A program made the position numbers and the translations under genes. This document shows, in pieces, positions 25,913 through 35,220 of a stretch of 64,000 bases of DNA; within the stretch, counting starts at the first letter, position 1; each line of letters begins with the position of its first letter. The notes under the pieces were generated by a model, which did not search any database, was not told the DNA's origin, and was given only the letters and a program-made list of their open reading frames with translations. Source of the stretch: Desulfobacteraceae bacterium (lineage in GTDB: Bacteria > Desulfobacterota > Desulfobacteria > Desulfobacterales > Desulfobacteraceae); contig JADGFI010000005.1 in assembly GCA_016743945.1 (NCBI GenBank), positions 186,001-250,000 of the forward strand. The letters are read 5' to 3'.

Positions 25913-28022
25913 CAAGAATAGTTGCAACCTTGAAATAGTCTCCTTTTACCGAAGGCGCATTTTTAAACAGATCTCCTGATTGAACCATGGGTGATCTTGT
26001 GGCGCAAGTTCCCTCCCTGAAACGATTCTGACCCTGGGAAACCGAGGTGGCAGGCTCAAAATCTTGGGCATTGCCCGAGAGGGTTTGAGCCATTTTAACT
26101 GCATCCTCAAGGGCCGTTTGAATCAAGGGCCGTTCATCTTCATCAAAACCGATCCTGGAGACCCAGGAGATATGGTCGATGGTTTCCTGGTGTTCGTCTG
26201 AACCCGAAAGGGTTTGTGCCTTAGCGGTTTCTAACAGACCAAGTTCGGCAAGCTGTTCATCGGCAACCCTGGATGGGGCCTGGGTCAGGGGGCAGAATGC
26301 ACTCCGGTTCTTGGGAAAGGCTGTCACTTCTCGGATGGAGGCGGTTTTTAAGATCATTGCAACCACCCGGTCCATGCCAAGGGCAAGGCCGCCGTGGGGG
26401 GGAGGCCCGAATTCAAGGGCCTTGAGAAAAAACCCAAATTTTTCTTCTGCCTGGTCCGGCGAGAGGCCAAGGGCCTGGAATACCTTTTGCTGGGTTGAGG
26501 GGTCATGGATACGGATACTTCCGCCGCCCAGTTCCTCGCCGTTGACCACAATATCATAGGACCGGGACAGAAGGGAGAGAAGATCTCCTGTATCAGCGGG
26601 GTCAAAGTCGATTCTGTCAGGGGCCGTAAAAGGATGGTGGGTAGAGGTCACTCCGTCTTCCGTGGCTTCAAATAAAGGAAACTTTGTTACCCAGACAGGT
26701 GAATAAAGGTCCCCCGGGATCATGCCAAGGCGGTCTGCAACATGGAGGCGGAGCCTGCCAAGGGCAGAACTTACAAGCTCCGGCGAAGGGTCTGCGATGA
26801 TGAGGATTACATCTCCGTCAGATGCCTTGAACCGCTGGATGATGGCCTGCTGCTCCCGGTCGCTGAAAAACTGGACAATGTTGGAATCGAGTCTGTCTCC
26901 TGCGACACGCATCCAGGTCATGCCCTTGGCGCCAAAGCCCGGCACTATTTGTTTTGCATATTCGTTTTGAAGCATGTTTTTGCTAAGGCTCTTTGAGGCG
27001 TTTTTAACGTTGATTCCCTTGATTACCCCGCCCCGCTGGAGGATCTGCCTGAAGATACCATAGTCAGTCTTTTCGAAAATATCAGTGGCCGTCACAAAGT
27101 ACATCTCAAAACGAAGATCAGGCCGATCCGATCCGGTCAGGTCCATGGCCTCCTGCCAGGTCATTCTGGGAAAAGGCCTGGCAAGGGTTGTGCTGTTGAT
27201 TTCAAACATTTGGCAGAGAAGCGCTTCAATATTTTTAAATATAAATTCTTCATCTATGAACGAGGCTTCAAGATCCAGCTGGGTGAATTCGGGCTGTCGG
27301 TTGGATCTAAGGTCTTCATCCCGAAAGCACCTTGTTATCTGGTAGTATCGTTCAAAGCCTGCCACCATGAGCAGCTGCTTGAAAAGCTGTGGGGACTGGG
27401 GAAGGGCATAAAAATTTTTTGGGGAGACCCTGCTTGGAACCAGATAATCCCGGGCACCTTCCGGAGTGCTCCTGGTGAGGATGGGGGTTTCCACCTCTAT
27501 AAAATCTTTTTGATCCAGGAATTTGCGTACACAGGCGTTGATTTTGTGTCGTTTGATAAGAAAATCCTGCATGACCGGTCGCCTCAGATCCAGGTACCGG
27601 TATTGAAGCCTGAGATCCTCTGAAACCGGTTCCAGGGTTGTAACCTCTTCTTTGACCATGGCTTTTTCAGAGATGGGAAAAGGAAGGGTCTCTGACCGGC
27701 TTAGTATGGTCATCTGGGTTACCATAATTTCAATGTCACCGGTGCTGATGTTTGGATTCTGGGTTCCCTGGGCCCTTTTGACTATTTTACCCGAGGCTTT
27801 GATACAATATTCGTTCTTGAGCAAGACGGATTCCCGGCACACGGATTCCGGAGTGAATTCAGGGCTGAACACAAGTTGAACGATTCCGCTCCGGTCCCGA
27901 AGGTGGATGAAAAGAACTTCTCCGTGGTCCCGGAGGGCATCGACCCATCCTGCAAGATGAACCGTATTACCCGTGTCGCTCGACCCTAGCCGGCCACAGT
28001 TGGATCTGTCGTGAAAGAGCAT
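25908..28022 (-). CDS. aspS: Aspartyl-tRNA synthetase fused to GatC
   Basis: 704 residues, about 100 longer than normal bacterial AspRS. Residues 1-~105 form the anticodon-binding OB fold. The class II catalytic core has motif 2-like FRDEDLRSNRQPEFTQLDLE, an inserted GAD domain, and motif 3 GGLALGMDRVVAMI, ending near APSRVADEQLAELGL (~600). Residues ~612-704 are a complete GatC: ETIDHISWVSRIGFDEDERPLI at the start, then EPATSVSQGQNRFREG, and the hallmark tail NAPSVKGDYFKVATILE. AspRS charges tRNA, and GatC tethers GatA to GatB in the amidotransferase. AGGAAG precedes the ATG. gatA-like and gatB follow on the same strand, forming a synthetase-amidotransferase operon. Confidence 0.93.
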   Translation of the reverse strand: MLFHDRSNCGRLGSSDTGNTVHLAGWVDALRDHGEVLFIHLRDRSGIVQLVFSPEFTPESVCRESVLLKNEYCIKASGKIVKRAQGTQNPNISTGDIEIMVTQMTILSRSETLPFPISEKAMVKEEVTTLEPVSEDLRLQYRYLDLRRPVMQDFLIKRHKINACVRKFLDQKDFIEVETPILTRSTPEGARDYLVPSRVSPKNFYALPQSPQLFKQLLMVAGFERYYQITRCFRDEDLRSNRQPEFTQLDLEASFIDEEFIFKNIEALLCQMFEINSTTLARPFPRMTWQEAMDLTGSDRPDLRFEMYFVTATDIFEKTDYGIFRQILQRGGVIKGINVKNASKSLSKNMLQNEYAKQIVPGFGAKGMTWMRVAGDRLDSNIVQFFSDREQQAIIQRFKASDGDVILIIADPSPELVSSALGRLRLHVADRLGMIPGDLYSPVWVTKFPLFEATEDGVTSTHHPFTAPDRIDFDPADTGDLLSLLSRSYDIVVNGEELGGGSIRIHDPSTQQKVFQALGLSPDQAEEKFGFFLKALEFGPPPHGGLALGMDRVVAMILKTASIREVTAFPKNRSAFCPLTQAPSRVADEQLAELGLLETAKAQTLSGSDEHQETIDHISWVSRIGFDEDERPLIQTALEDAVKMAQTLSGNAQDFEPATSVSQGQNRFREGTCATRSPMVQSGDLFKNAPSVKGDYFKVATILE

Positions 28023-28157
28023 ATATAGAGCTTCCTTTTTCTAGTAGTGAAAATAGCCTTTTCCATGACTGCTATAGAAAGGAAAACTTTTTTTGTAAAG
28101 GAAAATATGAAATACTTCAGGGTGCTTGATGAATTGGATAAAGAAAAGGTGTTCGTT

Positions 28158-28949
28158 TTAATTGTTTTGGAAAATATTAGTTTTAAGCACATCAAATGCA
28201 TTAAACCCGGTTTTCAATGAAAAAAGAATGGATAAAATGACACTGAAGTATTCAGCATAGAAAATACATCCCATGATGGCAATCTGATATTTGATGGCAA
28301 CAATGGGGATGGATCCGCCTAAAATCTGACCGGTCATCATGCCGGGCAGGGAGACAAGTCCGATGGTGGTCATGGATGCCAGTGTCGGGTTGATGGCCGC
28401 CACAAGGCTTTCTTTGAACCAGGGTTTTAATGCCTGTGTCCGGTTGTTGAAAAGGGAGAGGGAATAGAGATATATTTTTTCATTTTTTTTCAACCCGGAA
28501 TAGAAATGAGTGAGCCCGATGATGTTACTTCTCAGACAGTTTCCAAGGAGCATACCGCCAATGGGAACCAGGTATTTGGCTTCAAACAGGTTGTCAATAT
28601 GAGCCACCACCCCATTGAAGAAGAGCAGAATAATGCCAAAGGAGATGAGCAGGGAAAAAAATAAGGGTTTGAAAAATATGCGGATTTTAAGATTGCTGGA
28701 TTTTAATATGGAATGACAGGCAATGGAAATCATGAGCAGCAGATAGGCCCCATTGAGCCAGGGGGAATCAAACTTGAATAAAAACTCAAGATAAAGCCCC
28801 ACAAAGCCCAGTTGCAAACACATTCGGATCATACCAATGAGGATGGTCTTATTGATCCCAAGCTCCAAATGGCGGCTGATGTAAAGGATGGGAAAAAGGA
28901 ACACCAATAATGATGCAAGGGAGAATATGCTCAGATCCTGGGCACCCAT
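28158..28949 (-). CDS. fetB: FetB-type ABC permease (UPF0014, iron export)
   Basis: 263 residues from the ATG at 28949, one base after the fetA stop; a longer upstream frame only shadows fetA. About seven hydrophobic helices. Segments typical of the UPF0014/YbbM family are VPIGGMLLGNCLRSNIIGL, NPTLASMTTIGLVSLPGMMTGQILGG, and YQIAIMGCIF. With FetA it forms a half-size-ATPase exporter, described in E. coli as exporting iron and giving peroxide tolerance. Substrate here is inferred from family. Confidence 0.88.
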   Translation of the reverse strand: MGAQDLSIFSLASLLVFLFPILYISRHLELGINKTILIGMIRMCLQLGFVGLYLEFLFKFDSPWLNGAYLLLMISIACHSILKSSNLKIRIFFKPLFFSLLISFGIILLFFNGVVAHIDNLFEAKYLVPIGGMLLGNCLRSNIIGLTHFYSGLKKNEKIYLYSLSLFNNRTQALKPWFKESLVAAINPTLASMTTIGLVSLPGMMTGQILGGSIPIVAIKYQIAIMGCIFYAEYFSVILSILFSLKTGFNAFDVLKTNIFQNN

Positions 28950-28950
28950 A

Positions 28951-29562
28951 CTACAACCACCTTTCGATTCGAACGGCTGAATGGTCCTGCCAACAATGGT
29001 CATGGGAAATAATGACGCAGGTTTTATCCAGGGAGAGGATATGATTTGCTATTTTTTTTTTCATGGCATCATCCAGGGCAGATGTGGGTTCATCCAAAAG
29101 CCAGATGGACCGATTCAGCAGAAAACCGATCATAAGCCCTATCCGTTGGCGTTCTCCACCTGAAAGCTCCCTTGTCCTCTTCTGGAGGATATCCGGGGAA
29201 AGTTCCAGAAAGGTTAACTGCTGATGTATCTCTTCTTGGCAAAGTTTTTTGGCAAAGTTGAATTCCCAGATATTTGTCAGAAGCCCGAGGATGATTTCAT
29301 CTTTTAGATCAATATCCTGGCTCAAATAAAATAGTTGCTGCCGGATTCGGTAGATATGATTTTTGTCAAGAGTCAGCCCATTAACCAAAATTTTCCCTGA
29401 TTCGGGCTGTTCAAATCCAAGGATCAGCCGGAACAGGCTTGTCTTTCCTATACCGGATTTGCCCAGGATTAATACTTTTTCATTTTTTCCTAGGCAAAGG
29501 CTTCGGTCTGAAAAAATTTGGGTGTTACCAATAGTGTGGCTGACAGATTCAAATGAGATCAC
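28951..29562 (-). CDS. fetA: FetA-type ABC ATP-binding protein
   Basis: 203 residues from a GTG with GGAAAT upstream. Compact ATPase with Walker A GKSGIGKTS (~34-42), Q-loop FYLSQDIDLKDE, signature LSGGERQR, Walker B IWLLDEPTSALD and H-loop IISHDHCW. The small size and pairing with the UPF0014 permease define it as FetA/YbbL. The 176-bp region upstream (29563-29738) is AT-rich and holds TTGACA at 29616-29621 on the minus strand, but no convincing -10 at the right distance. Confidence 0.88.
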   Translation of the reverse strand: MISFESVSHTIGNTQIFSDRSLCLGKNEKVLILGKSGIGKTSLFRLILGFEQPESGKILVNGLTLDKNHIYRIRQQLFYLSQDIDLKDEIILGLLTNIWEFNFAKKLCQEEIHQQLTFLELSPDILQKRTRELSGGERQRIGLMIGFLLNRSIWLLDEPTSALDDAMKKKIANHILSLDKTCVIISHDHCWQDHSAVRIERWL

Positions 29563-29738
29563 GATATTTCCTTTTTAATATCATATGGGAGTATATTCAA
29601 GATTATTATCCCATCTGTCAAATAAAAAAAGGCGGGTACAAAAAATGATCAAAATTGTCAAAGACCCATGAACTGAAAAATCTATACGGGTGCGGGTCTA
29701 TAATGGGCATCAATATTGACGGGCGAATACTCCTAACA

Positions 29739-30893
29739 CTAGGTTTTTACTTTTTTCATTTCCCAATGACACTTCAAAATTTCATCAACCTCTTTAATAT
29801 CTATATTACGCCCATCGGAAATATCTTTTATTTTAAGGGTAATTTTTTTAATATCGTCATCCTCAAAGGAAAGGCCTATTTTTTGCGCCCTATCTTTTAC
29901 TGCATTCCAACCTGTGAGCTTATGGGCTACCATTATTGTTCGTGACGCATTAAAATCTGACGGATCTATAATCTCATAGGATTTGGGATTAAGAATCACC
30001 GACTTTGTATGCACACCCGCCTTGTGGGTAAATGCCGATTCCCCCACGATGGGGTGGTCCCATGGGATCCCAATCCCTAAGGTTGTAGCAACAGTTTCAT
30101 GTAAGTGTTTGAGAGTTCCAAGATTATACTTTTTTTTAACCATCTCAGCCTTAAAACTATAAACTCTGGCAATAAATCCGGCAAGAGAGGTTATCCCGTT
30201 TCTTTCCCCTATTCCCAAAACGGTTGTATCAATATGGGTTGCCCCGGCTTCGAAGGCTGTGTAGCTATTCACCACCGCAGAACCGGTATCGTTATGACCA
30301 TGAAATTCAATATCCATTCCGGTCAATACATGTAATAGTTTGATAACACGTTCAACATCACGGGGAAGAGCGTATCCCACAGTGTCGGCAACCCCTAATC
30401 GATCCACCAACCCCGAGTCTCCAACAGCCTCGTAGATAACAACAATATCCTCAATGCGGGTTCTGAAAGTATCTTCAAGGGAAAATCGAATTTCTAACTC
30501 GGGAGCATTTGCCCTGGCGAAACTCAACACATCCAATATTTTCTCCAGGGTTTGCGACATCTGCGGTCCAAGACCGAATCTGTCATGGGATAAAGATACT
30601 CTTGAGAACAGATTAATACCTGCAACGCCGGTATCTATTGCCGTGATCACATCCTCTTTTAGGCACCTGATATGAGCTAAAATTTTTGATTTCAACCCCA
30701 TTCTGGAAATGACTTGGCAGTCTTTCTTTGACTGTGAAGATACGCAGGGCGATGTAAGTTCAATATATTCAACACCAAAATCGGATAATTGGGTTGCAAT
30801 TTTAATTTTGTCTTTTTGTGAAAAATTGGCATTATAAAACTGTTCGCCTTCTCTCAAGGTGGTATCCACAATTGACAATTTGTTTGAAAACAT
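29739..30893 (-). CDS. Homocitrate synthase (LysS/NifV-like, DRE-TIM family)
   Basis: 384 residues. Claisen condensation of acetyl-CoA with 2-oxoglutarate is the expected reaction. Key motifs: IVDTTLREGEQF (~8-19), IRFSLEDTFRTR, the metal-binding HGHNDTG and GIGERNGITSLAGF. The run DFGVEYIELTSPCVSSQSKKD is closer to the LYS20/LysS homocitrate synthases than to LeuA; the C-terminal regulatory domain of LeuA is absent. It could serve nitrogenase cofactor synthesis (NifV) or a lysine-type pathway, but no nif or lys gene is in view. It lies 58 bp downstream of the MFS fusion gene on the same strand and may share its transcript. Confidence 0.85.
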   Translation of the reverse strand: MFSNKLSIVDTTLREGEQFYNANFSQKDKIKIATQLSDFGVEYIELTSPCVSSQSKKDCQVISRMGLKSKILAHIRCLKEDVITAIDTGVAGINLFSRVSLSHDRFGLGPQMSQTLEKILDVLSFARANAPELEIRFSLEDTFRTRIEDIVVIYEAVGDSGLVDRLGVADTVGYALPRDVERVIKLLHVLTGMDIEFHGHNDTGSAVVNSYTAFEAGATHIDTTVLGIGERNGITSLAGFIARVYSFKAEMVKKKYNLGTLKHLHETVATTLGIGIPWDHPIVGESAFTHKAGVHTKSVILNPKSYEIIDPSDFNASRTIMVAHKLTGWNAVKDRAQKIGLSFEDDDIKKITLKIKDISDGRNIDIKEVDEILKCHWEMKKVKT

Positions 30894-30951
30894 GGTGAAT
30901 TTATTTCCTTTTATTGACTGCGTTAGGGCTAGGTTGCTGTTTCGTTCGAGA

Positions 30952-33900
30952 TTATTGCCTGTCTTTATCGGATAAAATACTACCCTTGGACTTTACTATT
31001 TCGCCCCTGTAATTATAAACAAGATTGGTCAACTCAAAAAAAGAAAAGGGAATTTTCATATCAATTTTTTTTACCATTTTAAAATTAATGGCAATATCTG
31101 GCGGTTTAATAACCCCTACCTCAAACTCCCCTGGCTTCTTTTCACCTTTAAGTATTTTTTCAGCATAGATAGATGCAAGCTGGGCATTATTTTCAAACCC
31201 CACCCCTATTGCCATCACTGCCCCTGGAACATCTTTGCCCTTCACCATACTGGGCGAGGCCCCGATTACGGGAATCGAACCGGCATGTTGATTGATAATA
31301 CCAAAATTATTGAATACCGAGGTACTACCCGTAACCCAGAAGATACTATTTTTTAGGCCAGAATCATTTTTTCTCATCTCTTCCACGGCATGGTTCACCT
31401 TGAGTTCAAGTTCTGATACGGCATTTTTCTGATCCTCTACCACAACATCGAAGACCTTGACACCAATACGCTTTGCATATTCTTTAAGAGGGAGGGCCTG
31501 GGTCATTACAGCGCTGGTATTATTCCTGGCATACATAATTCCAATATTTTTTAAATCCGGTATCAACTCTTTGAAATAAACCATTTGCAGTTTGACGGGG
31601 ATATTTATGGATGTAAAGGCAAAGTTGGTCCCGCTTTTCATGGAATAATCTGAAATATACTTCATCATTACAGGATCTTTGGCACAGATTGTCACCACTG
31701 GAATGGTTTGATTTTTAAAGTTATTATACATGAAATCAACCGATAAAGACCCCATGGCAAAAACCAGATCCACCTGCCGCTGACGGACCTCTTCAAGTAT
31801 CGATCGCCCCCTGTCAAGATCTTTATGGAAGTTAATTATCTCAAATGTCGGGTATAATTTTTTATCTGAAAAAAAATGAAGAACGGATTCTGCTGAACTT
31901 ACATAGGCTGAAGATCTCTTGGGAACCAGGATGATAATTTTTTTGTCCTCCAACTCACCTTTTTTGACGCCACTGGACACTGTGAACCTTAGGGGATCGT
32001 TGTCGTCATAGGTTACTTCCCAACCGGCAGGCATATTCTTTGTAAACTTAAACCAGTCCGGCCCGGCCCCATTTAAGCAAAAACCTTCGGAGATGAACCC
32101 CATGGAAATAATACAGGGGATAAGAAGAACTGCAATCTTGCTCCCCCCCAAGCGAATAAGAAACAAAAACCCGCAGAGTATAATAAACACCCCCAGAAAA
32201 CTAATCACCATCGTATTATAACCACCCAAAACCAATAGCTGCCCCACAATCAAGGGGCCCAGAATATTCCCGGCCCGCTCAAACACCCTGAAGACAGAAA
32301 TTGAAGGCCCTGCACCCAGTATTTTTGCTGTCCTGGTCCCGGAAATATGAGTCGTGATGGGAGCTGCGATAAACCCATGGGAGAGCCCTAGAACAATAGC
32401 GCCCAAAGCCATGAGCGGCTCAGCCCAGGCATCAATCCCGGGCAGGCCTGTTAAACCTATGAGGACCAACCCGATGCCGCTTCCTTGGTTACCCCGGAAC
32501 AGTATTTTCCTGAGGTTGCCTGTCTTATCTGCCAGCCTTGAAGAGTACATACTTGAGATCAATACGCCAGCACTATAGAGCATGAGAACCAAGCCGATAT
32601 CCTCTTTTGTAAAACCACTTCGCTCCATTACCAGGGGAATGGCAAAGCAGATAACCCCTATCATCACAAGCTTTGCATTAACCCCGATTAAAAAACTTGC
32701 CTTTAAATGTTCAATATCCTTAAGCACCGTTTTTAAACCGGTCCCGAAGGAGGGTTCAGGTTGTTTCACCGTTAGGGGATCTGCCTGCTTTTGGACTTCA
32801 AGCCTTGGAATATATTTGGCCACATACCCGTATAGAAAAAATGCAATAACGCCGCCGGCCAAAAACACCCCGCTCATATCAAAATAGTTAACCGCCAATG
32901 CCCCGATTGCGGTACCTGCAATCCTACCACCGTTGTACTGGATAATGACAATAGCCATGGATCGGGTTTTGCGGTGCAAAGGAGTTGCTTTTAATATATA
33001 GGACTGAACAGCCATGAACAAAACGCCCTGGCAGAAACCTGCAATCAGCCGAATGAAAAGAATCGTATAATAGTTGGTACAAACCGCCATTAGAAAACTG
33101 CTAAGGCCGATAAACACAACTGACCATAACAGGGGGCCTTTTTCTCCGTTTCTCTGGCAATAACTGGCTGCTGGAAAGAGAATCACCCCGTAGGATATGA
33201 AAAAAACGGTGAATAAAAAAGACGCAACATTTGCCGACGCACCTATTCCGGCTGTGATGGTTTCAAAATACTGGGGTAAAAAGGAGGCGTACAACGCTTC
33301 GATAAACACCCCTAGGAAGAATACAGGCTTAATAACGGCCAAAGATCGCTCTTTTTCTTCGTCTGTACTCAAGTGTTTCTGTTTCCCAGATAGGGTAAAC
33401 ATCAAGTTCAAAAACAGCGCTGACATAAATAACGCTGCCACAAACAGTATTAAAAAATTTTTTGAACTTCGCCATAAATTCTTATAAACAATTTTTTTAT
33501 CCACCCAGACAAAAATCTCATGATCATCCAGCTGTCTGGCATAGCGAATATAATCGGATGCTTTTCCCGGCACCTCCTTTGAAGTGTCGACAATAACCTT
33601 ACCATTCACCTTCAACGCGATATAGCTGATCTCATTGTTCAAGTGCCTGTACTGATCAAAAAGGGTGTCGATTCCCTTAAAACTGTCTATTTCCAGATCA
33701 AGTTTTTTAATATAGGAGAGCTTATGGGCCAATGAACTGGTGAGATTATCGGTTTTCTTTTGGATACCCTCATTATAGATATCTATAAGGGAAAATAAAA
33801 TAGTAAAGATGACAATAAGGTTCGCCATGGAGTATGTAACCGTCACCCAAAATTTTTGATTCTTCAAACCTCTTCTATCAACAATATATATCTGGATTAA

Positions 33901-34425
33901 ATAGAGTAATATAACCGCCAGGAGGATAAAACCTAAAGGTTTGAATGTTTTTGCAATACGATCATTGATCGATCGTTTTTCAATTTCAAGCCGCAACTCC
34001 CCGGCTTTTTCAAACTTGGTTTCAAGTGGTATGCGTATTCGAAAATAGTCATCATTATCATCGGTGATAAATCTTTTTTTACCGTCCTGTCTTTTTGACG
34101 GGCGAAATACCCCCTGCCCCAAACCCGGATTACTTGAAAACACTACCTCATTGAGGTTATTAACGATTGTCATTCTATGGATACTGGGGTCGCTGGTGAG
34201 AACCATCTTGGAAACAGTATCAAATCCTGAGAATTGCTTGAGCGGAACTCCTGCCCCCAAAAAAGAATCCACAACGGACTTTATGGTTTCCCCCAGGCCA
34301 TAACATCCTTCAATTTTTAATTTCGAATAGGTTCGATAGGCTTCACCAACACCGATCCCTGTTATAAAGGCAAGCGCCACCCCCAGGATCAACAGAGAAA
34401 TAATCGCTTTTTTAAGCTTTATCAT
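30952..34425 (-). CDS. Giant fusion: two extracytoplasmic sensor modules + MFS transporter + ABC_sub_bind domain
   Basis: 1157 residues. Order from the sequence: helix (~6-28); periplasmic Cache-like module (~30-155, with MTIVNNLNEVVFSSNPG); helices ~160-182 and ~195-217; second periplasmic module (~218-315, with YIALKVNGKVIVDTSKEV); helix ~322-345; twelve-helix MFS region (~365-775, with DIGLVLMLYSAGVLISSMYSSRLADKTG); another helix (~780-805); and a C-terminal domain (~835-1145) like ABC_sub_bind receptors (ILVPKRSSAYVSSAE, DLVFAMGSLSVDF, IPVVTICAKDPV). It thus joins sensing, transport and binding in one chain. Start overlaps the P-loop gene stop (ATGA). AT-rich codon use. The substrate is unknown and I know of no described protein with this order. 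Confidence 0.8.
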   Translation of the reverse strand: MIKLKKAIISLLILGVALAFITGIGVGEAYRTYSKLKIEGCYGLGETIKSVVDSFLGAGVPLKQFSGFDTVSKMVLTSDPSIHRMTIVNNLNEVVFSSNPGLGQGVFRPSKRQDGKKRFITDDNDDYFRIRIPLETKFEKAGELRLEIEKRSINDRIAKTFKPLGFILLAVILLYLIQIYIVDRRGLKNQKFWVTVTYSMANLIVIFTILFSLIDIYNEGIQKKTDNLTSSLAHKLSYIKKLDLEIDSFKGIDTLFDQYRHLNNEISYIALKVNGKVIVDTSKEVPGKASDYIRYARQLDDHEIFVWVDKKIVYKNLWRSSKNFLILFVAALFMSALFLNLMFTLSGKQKHLSTDEEKERSLAVIKPVFFLGVFIEALYASFLPQYFETITAGIGASANVASFLFTVFFISYGVILFPAASYCQRNGEKGPLLWSVVFIGLSSFLMAVCTNYYTILFIRLIAGFCQGVLFMAVQSYILKATPLHRKTRSMAIVIIQYNGGRIAGTAIGALAVNYFDMSGVFLAGGVIAFFLYGYVAKYIPRLEVQKQADPLTVKQPEPSFGTGLKTVLKDIEHLKASFLIGVNAKLVMIGVICFAIPLVMERSGFTKEDIGLVLMLYSAGVLISSMYSSRLADKTGNLRKILFRGNQGSGIGLVLIGLTGLPGIDAWAEPLMALGAIVLGLSHGFIAAPITTHISGTRTAKILGAGPSISVFRVFERAGNILGPLIVGQLLVLGGYNTMVISFLGVFIILCGFLFLIRLGGSKIAVLLIPCIISMGFISEGFCLNGAGPDWFKFTKNMPAGWEVTYDDNDPLRFTVSSGVKKGELEDKKIIILVPKRSSAYVSSAESVLHFFSDKKLYPTFEIINFHKDLDRGRSILEEVRQRQVDLVFAMGSLSVDFMYNNFKNQTIPVVTICAKDPVMMKYISDYSMKSGTNFAFTSINIPVKLQMVYFKELIPDLKNIGIMYARNNTSAVMTQALPLKEYAKRIGVKVFDVVVEDQKNAVSELELKVNHAVEEMRKNDSGLKNSIFWVTGSTSVFNNFGIINQHAGSIPVIGASPSMVKGKDVPGAVMAIGVGFENNAQLASIYAEKILKGEKKPGEFEVGVIKPPDIAINFKMVKKIDMKIPFSFFELTNLVYNYRGEIVKSKGSILSDKDRQ

Positions 34426-35204
34426 AGTATGGTTATTTTGCCGTGTAACTGTCTATGGATGGTGGCTTCGATCTGCTCAGGAGATTGTTTTGATGAATCA
34501 ATAAGGATGGCACGATCCGAAAGGGTATCTTTTATAAAATTGCTGGCAGCCCCTTGGTCATAATTTTCCCTTTCCTTTAGGACGATTTTAACTTTTTCAT
34601 ACAGTTGGCTTTCAGGTATTTTCGTTTGTTTCACATATTCGAAAAGTTCTTCTCGTTGGGAGGGTGAGCATATCTTTTTAAACGCTGCCACATCCCTTGG
34701 GGTGATCCGGCCCTTGATCCTATCGAATGAGTCCCCTCGGACCAGCAGGCGTTTGATCCTTATGTGTTCCGGTGCGCTCAACACAATAAAAAAGGAGGTT
34801 GGAATCGATTTTGCAGCATACGCCACCTCATTTACACCCCTTAATCCATCAAACAGAACAGGCGTTAAAGGATCTATATCTCTTATCCTTGTTTTGGACA
34901 GCAGGTACCCCATTCCACCAGGATATTTTTCTCTAAAGGCTTTTGTATGGGTAAACCTTTGATTTCGATCCACAGGTACCCCATGATCATCCTGCATCAT
35001 GGGCAAAATAACCTTATCGGTGAGAATTCTCCTGTCGGGAAAGGTGTAAAATTTATACCTTTCAAGCAGTCTGGATTTTAAGGTCGTCTTTCCAGCACCT
35101 GTAACCCCAACGATGATACAGGTGAAGAAACGATCCAGTTTTTTATAGGCCCTATCTTTCGTATCACCTATACCAAGCGCATCGTCAATTTTTATAAACT
35201 GCAT
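34422..35204 (-). CDS. P-loop NTPase/kinase-like protein of unknown substrate
   Basis: 260 residues. Walker A is GVTGAGKT (33-40), followed by LKSRLLERYKFYTFPDRRIL. A later segment, LFDGLRGVNEVAYAAK, is followed by FFIVLSAPEHIRIKRLLVRGDSFDRIKGR, which resembles the lid and NMP-binding style of small-molecule kinases (guanylate- or adenylylsulfate-kinase-like). No named family is certain. It is translationally coupled to the giant MFS fusion (4-bp overlap) and starts 16 bp after the phosphatase stop. It may therefore phosphorylate or sense a nucleotide-like ligand within the same system; that is inference. Confidence 0.65.
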   Translation of the reverse strand: MQFIKIDDALGIGDTKDRAYKKLDRFFTCIIVGVTGAGKTTLKSRLLERYKFYTFPDRRILTDKVILPMMQDDHGVPVDRNQRFTHTKAFREKYPGGMGYLLSKTRIRDIDPLTPVLFDGLRGVNEVAYAAKSIPTSFFIVLSAPEHIRIKRLLVRGDSFDRIKGRITPRDVAAFKKICSPSQREELFEYVKQTKIPESQLYEKVKIVLKERENYDQGAASNFIKDTLSDRAILIDSSKQSPEQIEATIHRQLHGKITIL

Positions 35205-35220
35205 GATTTAAGAAATCTCT

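Noticed and set aside
28107..28220. 37-residue plus-strand frame with a good AAAGGAAAAT site
   Set aside because: It overlaps the end of fetB, has no recognisable domain and nothing else supports transcription in that direction.
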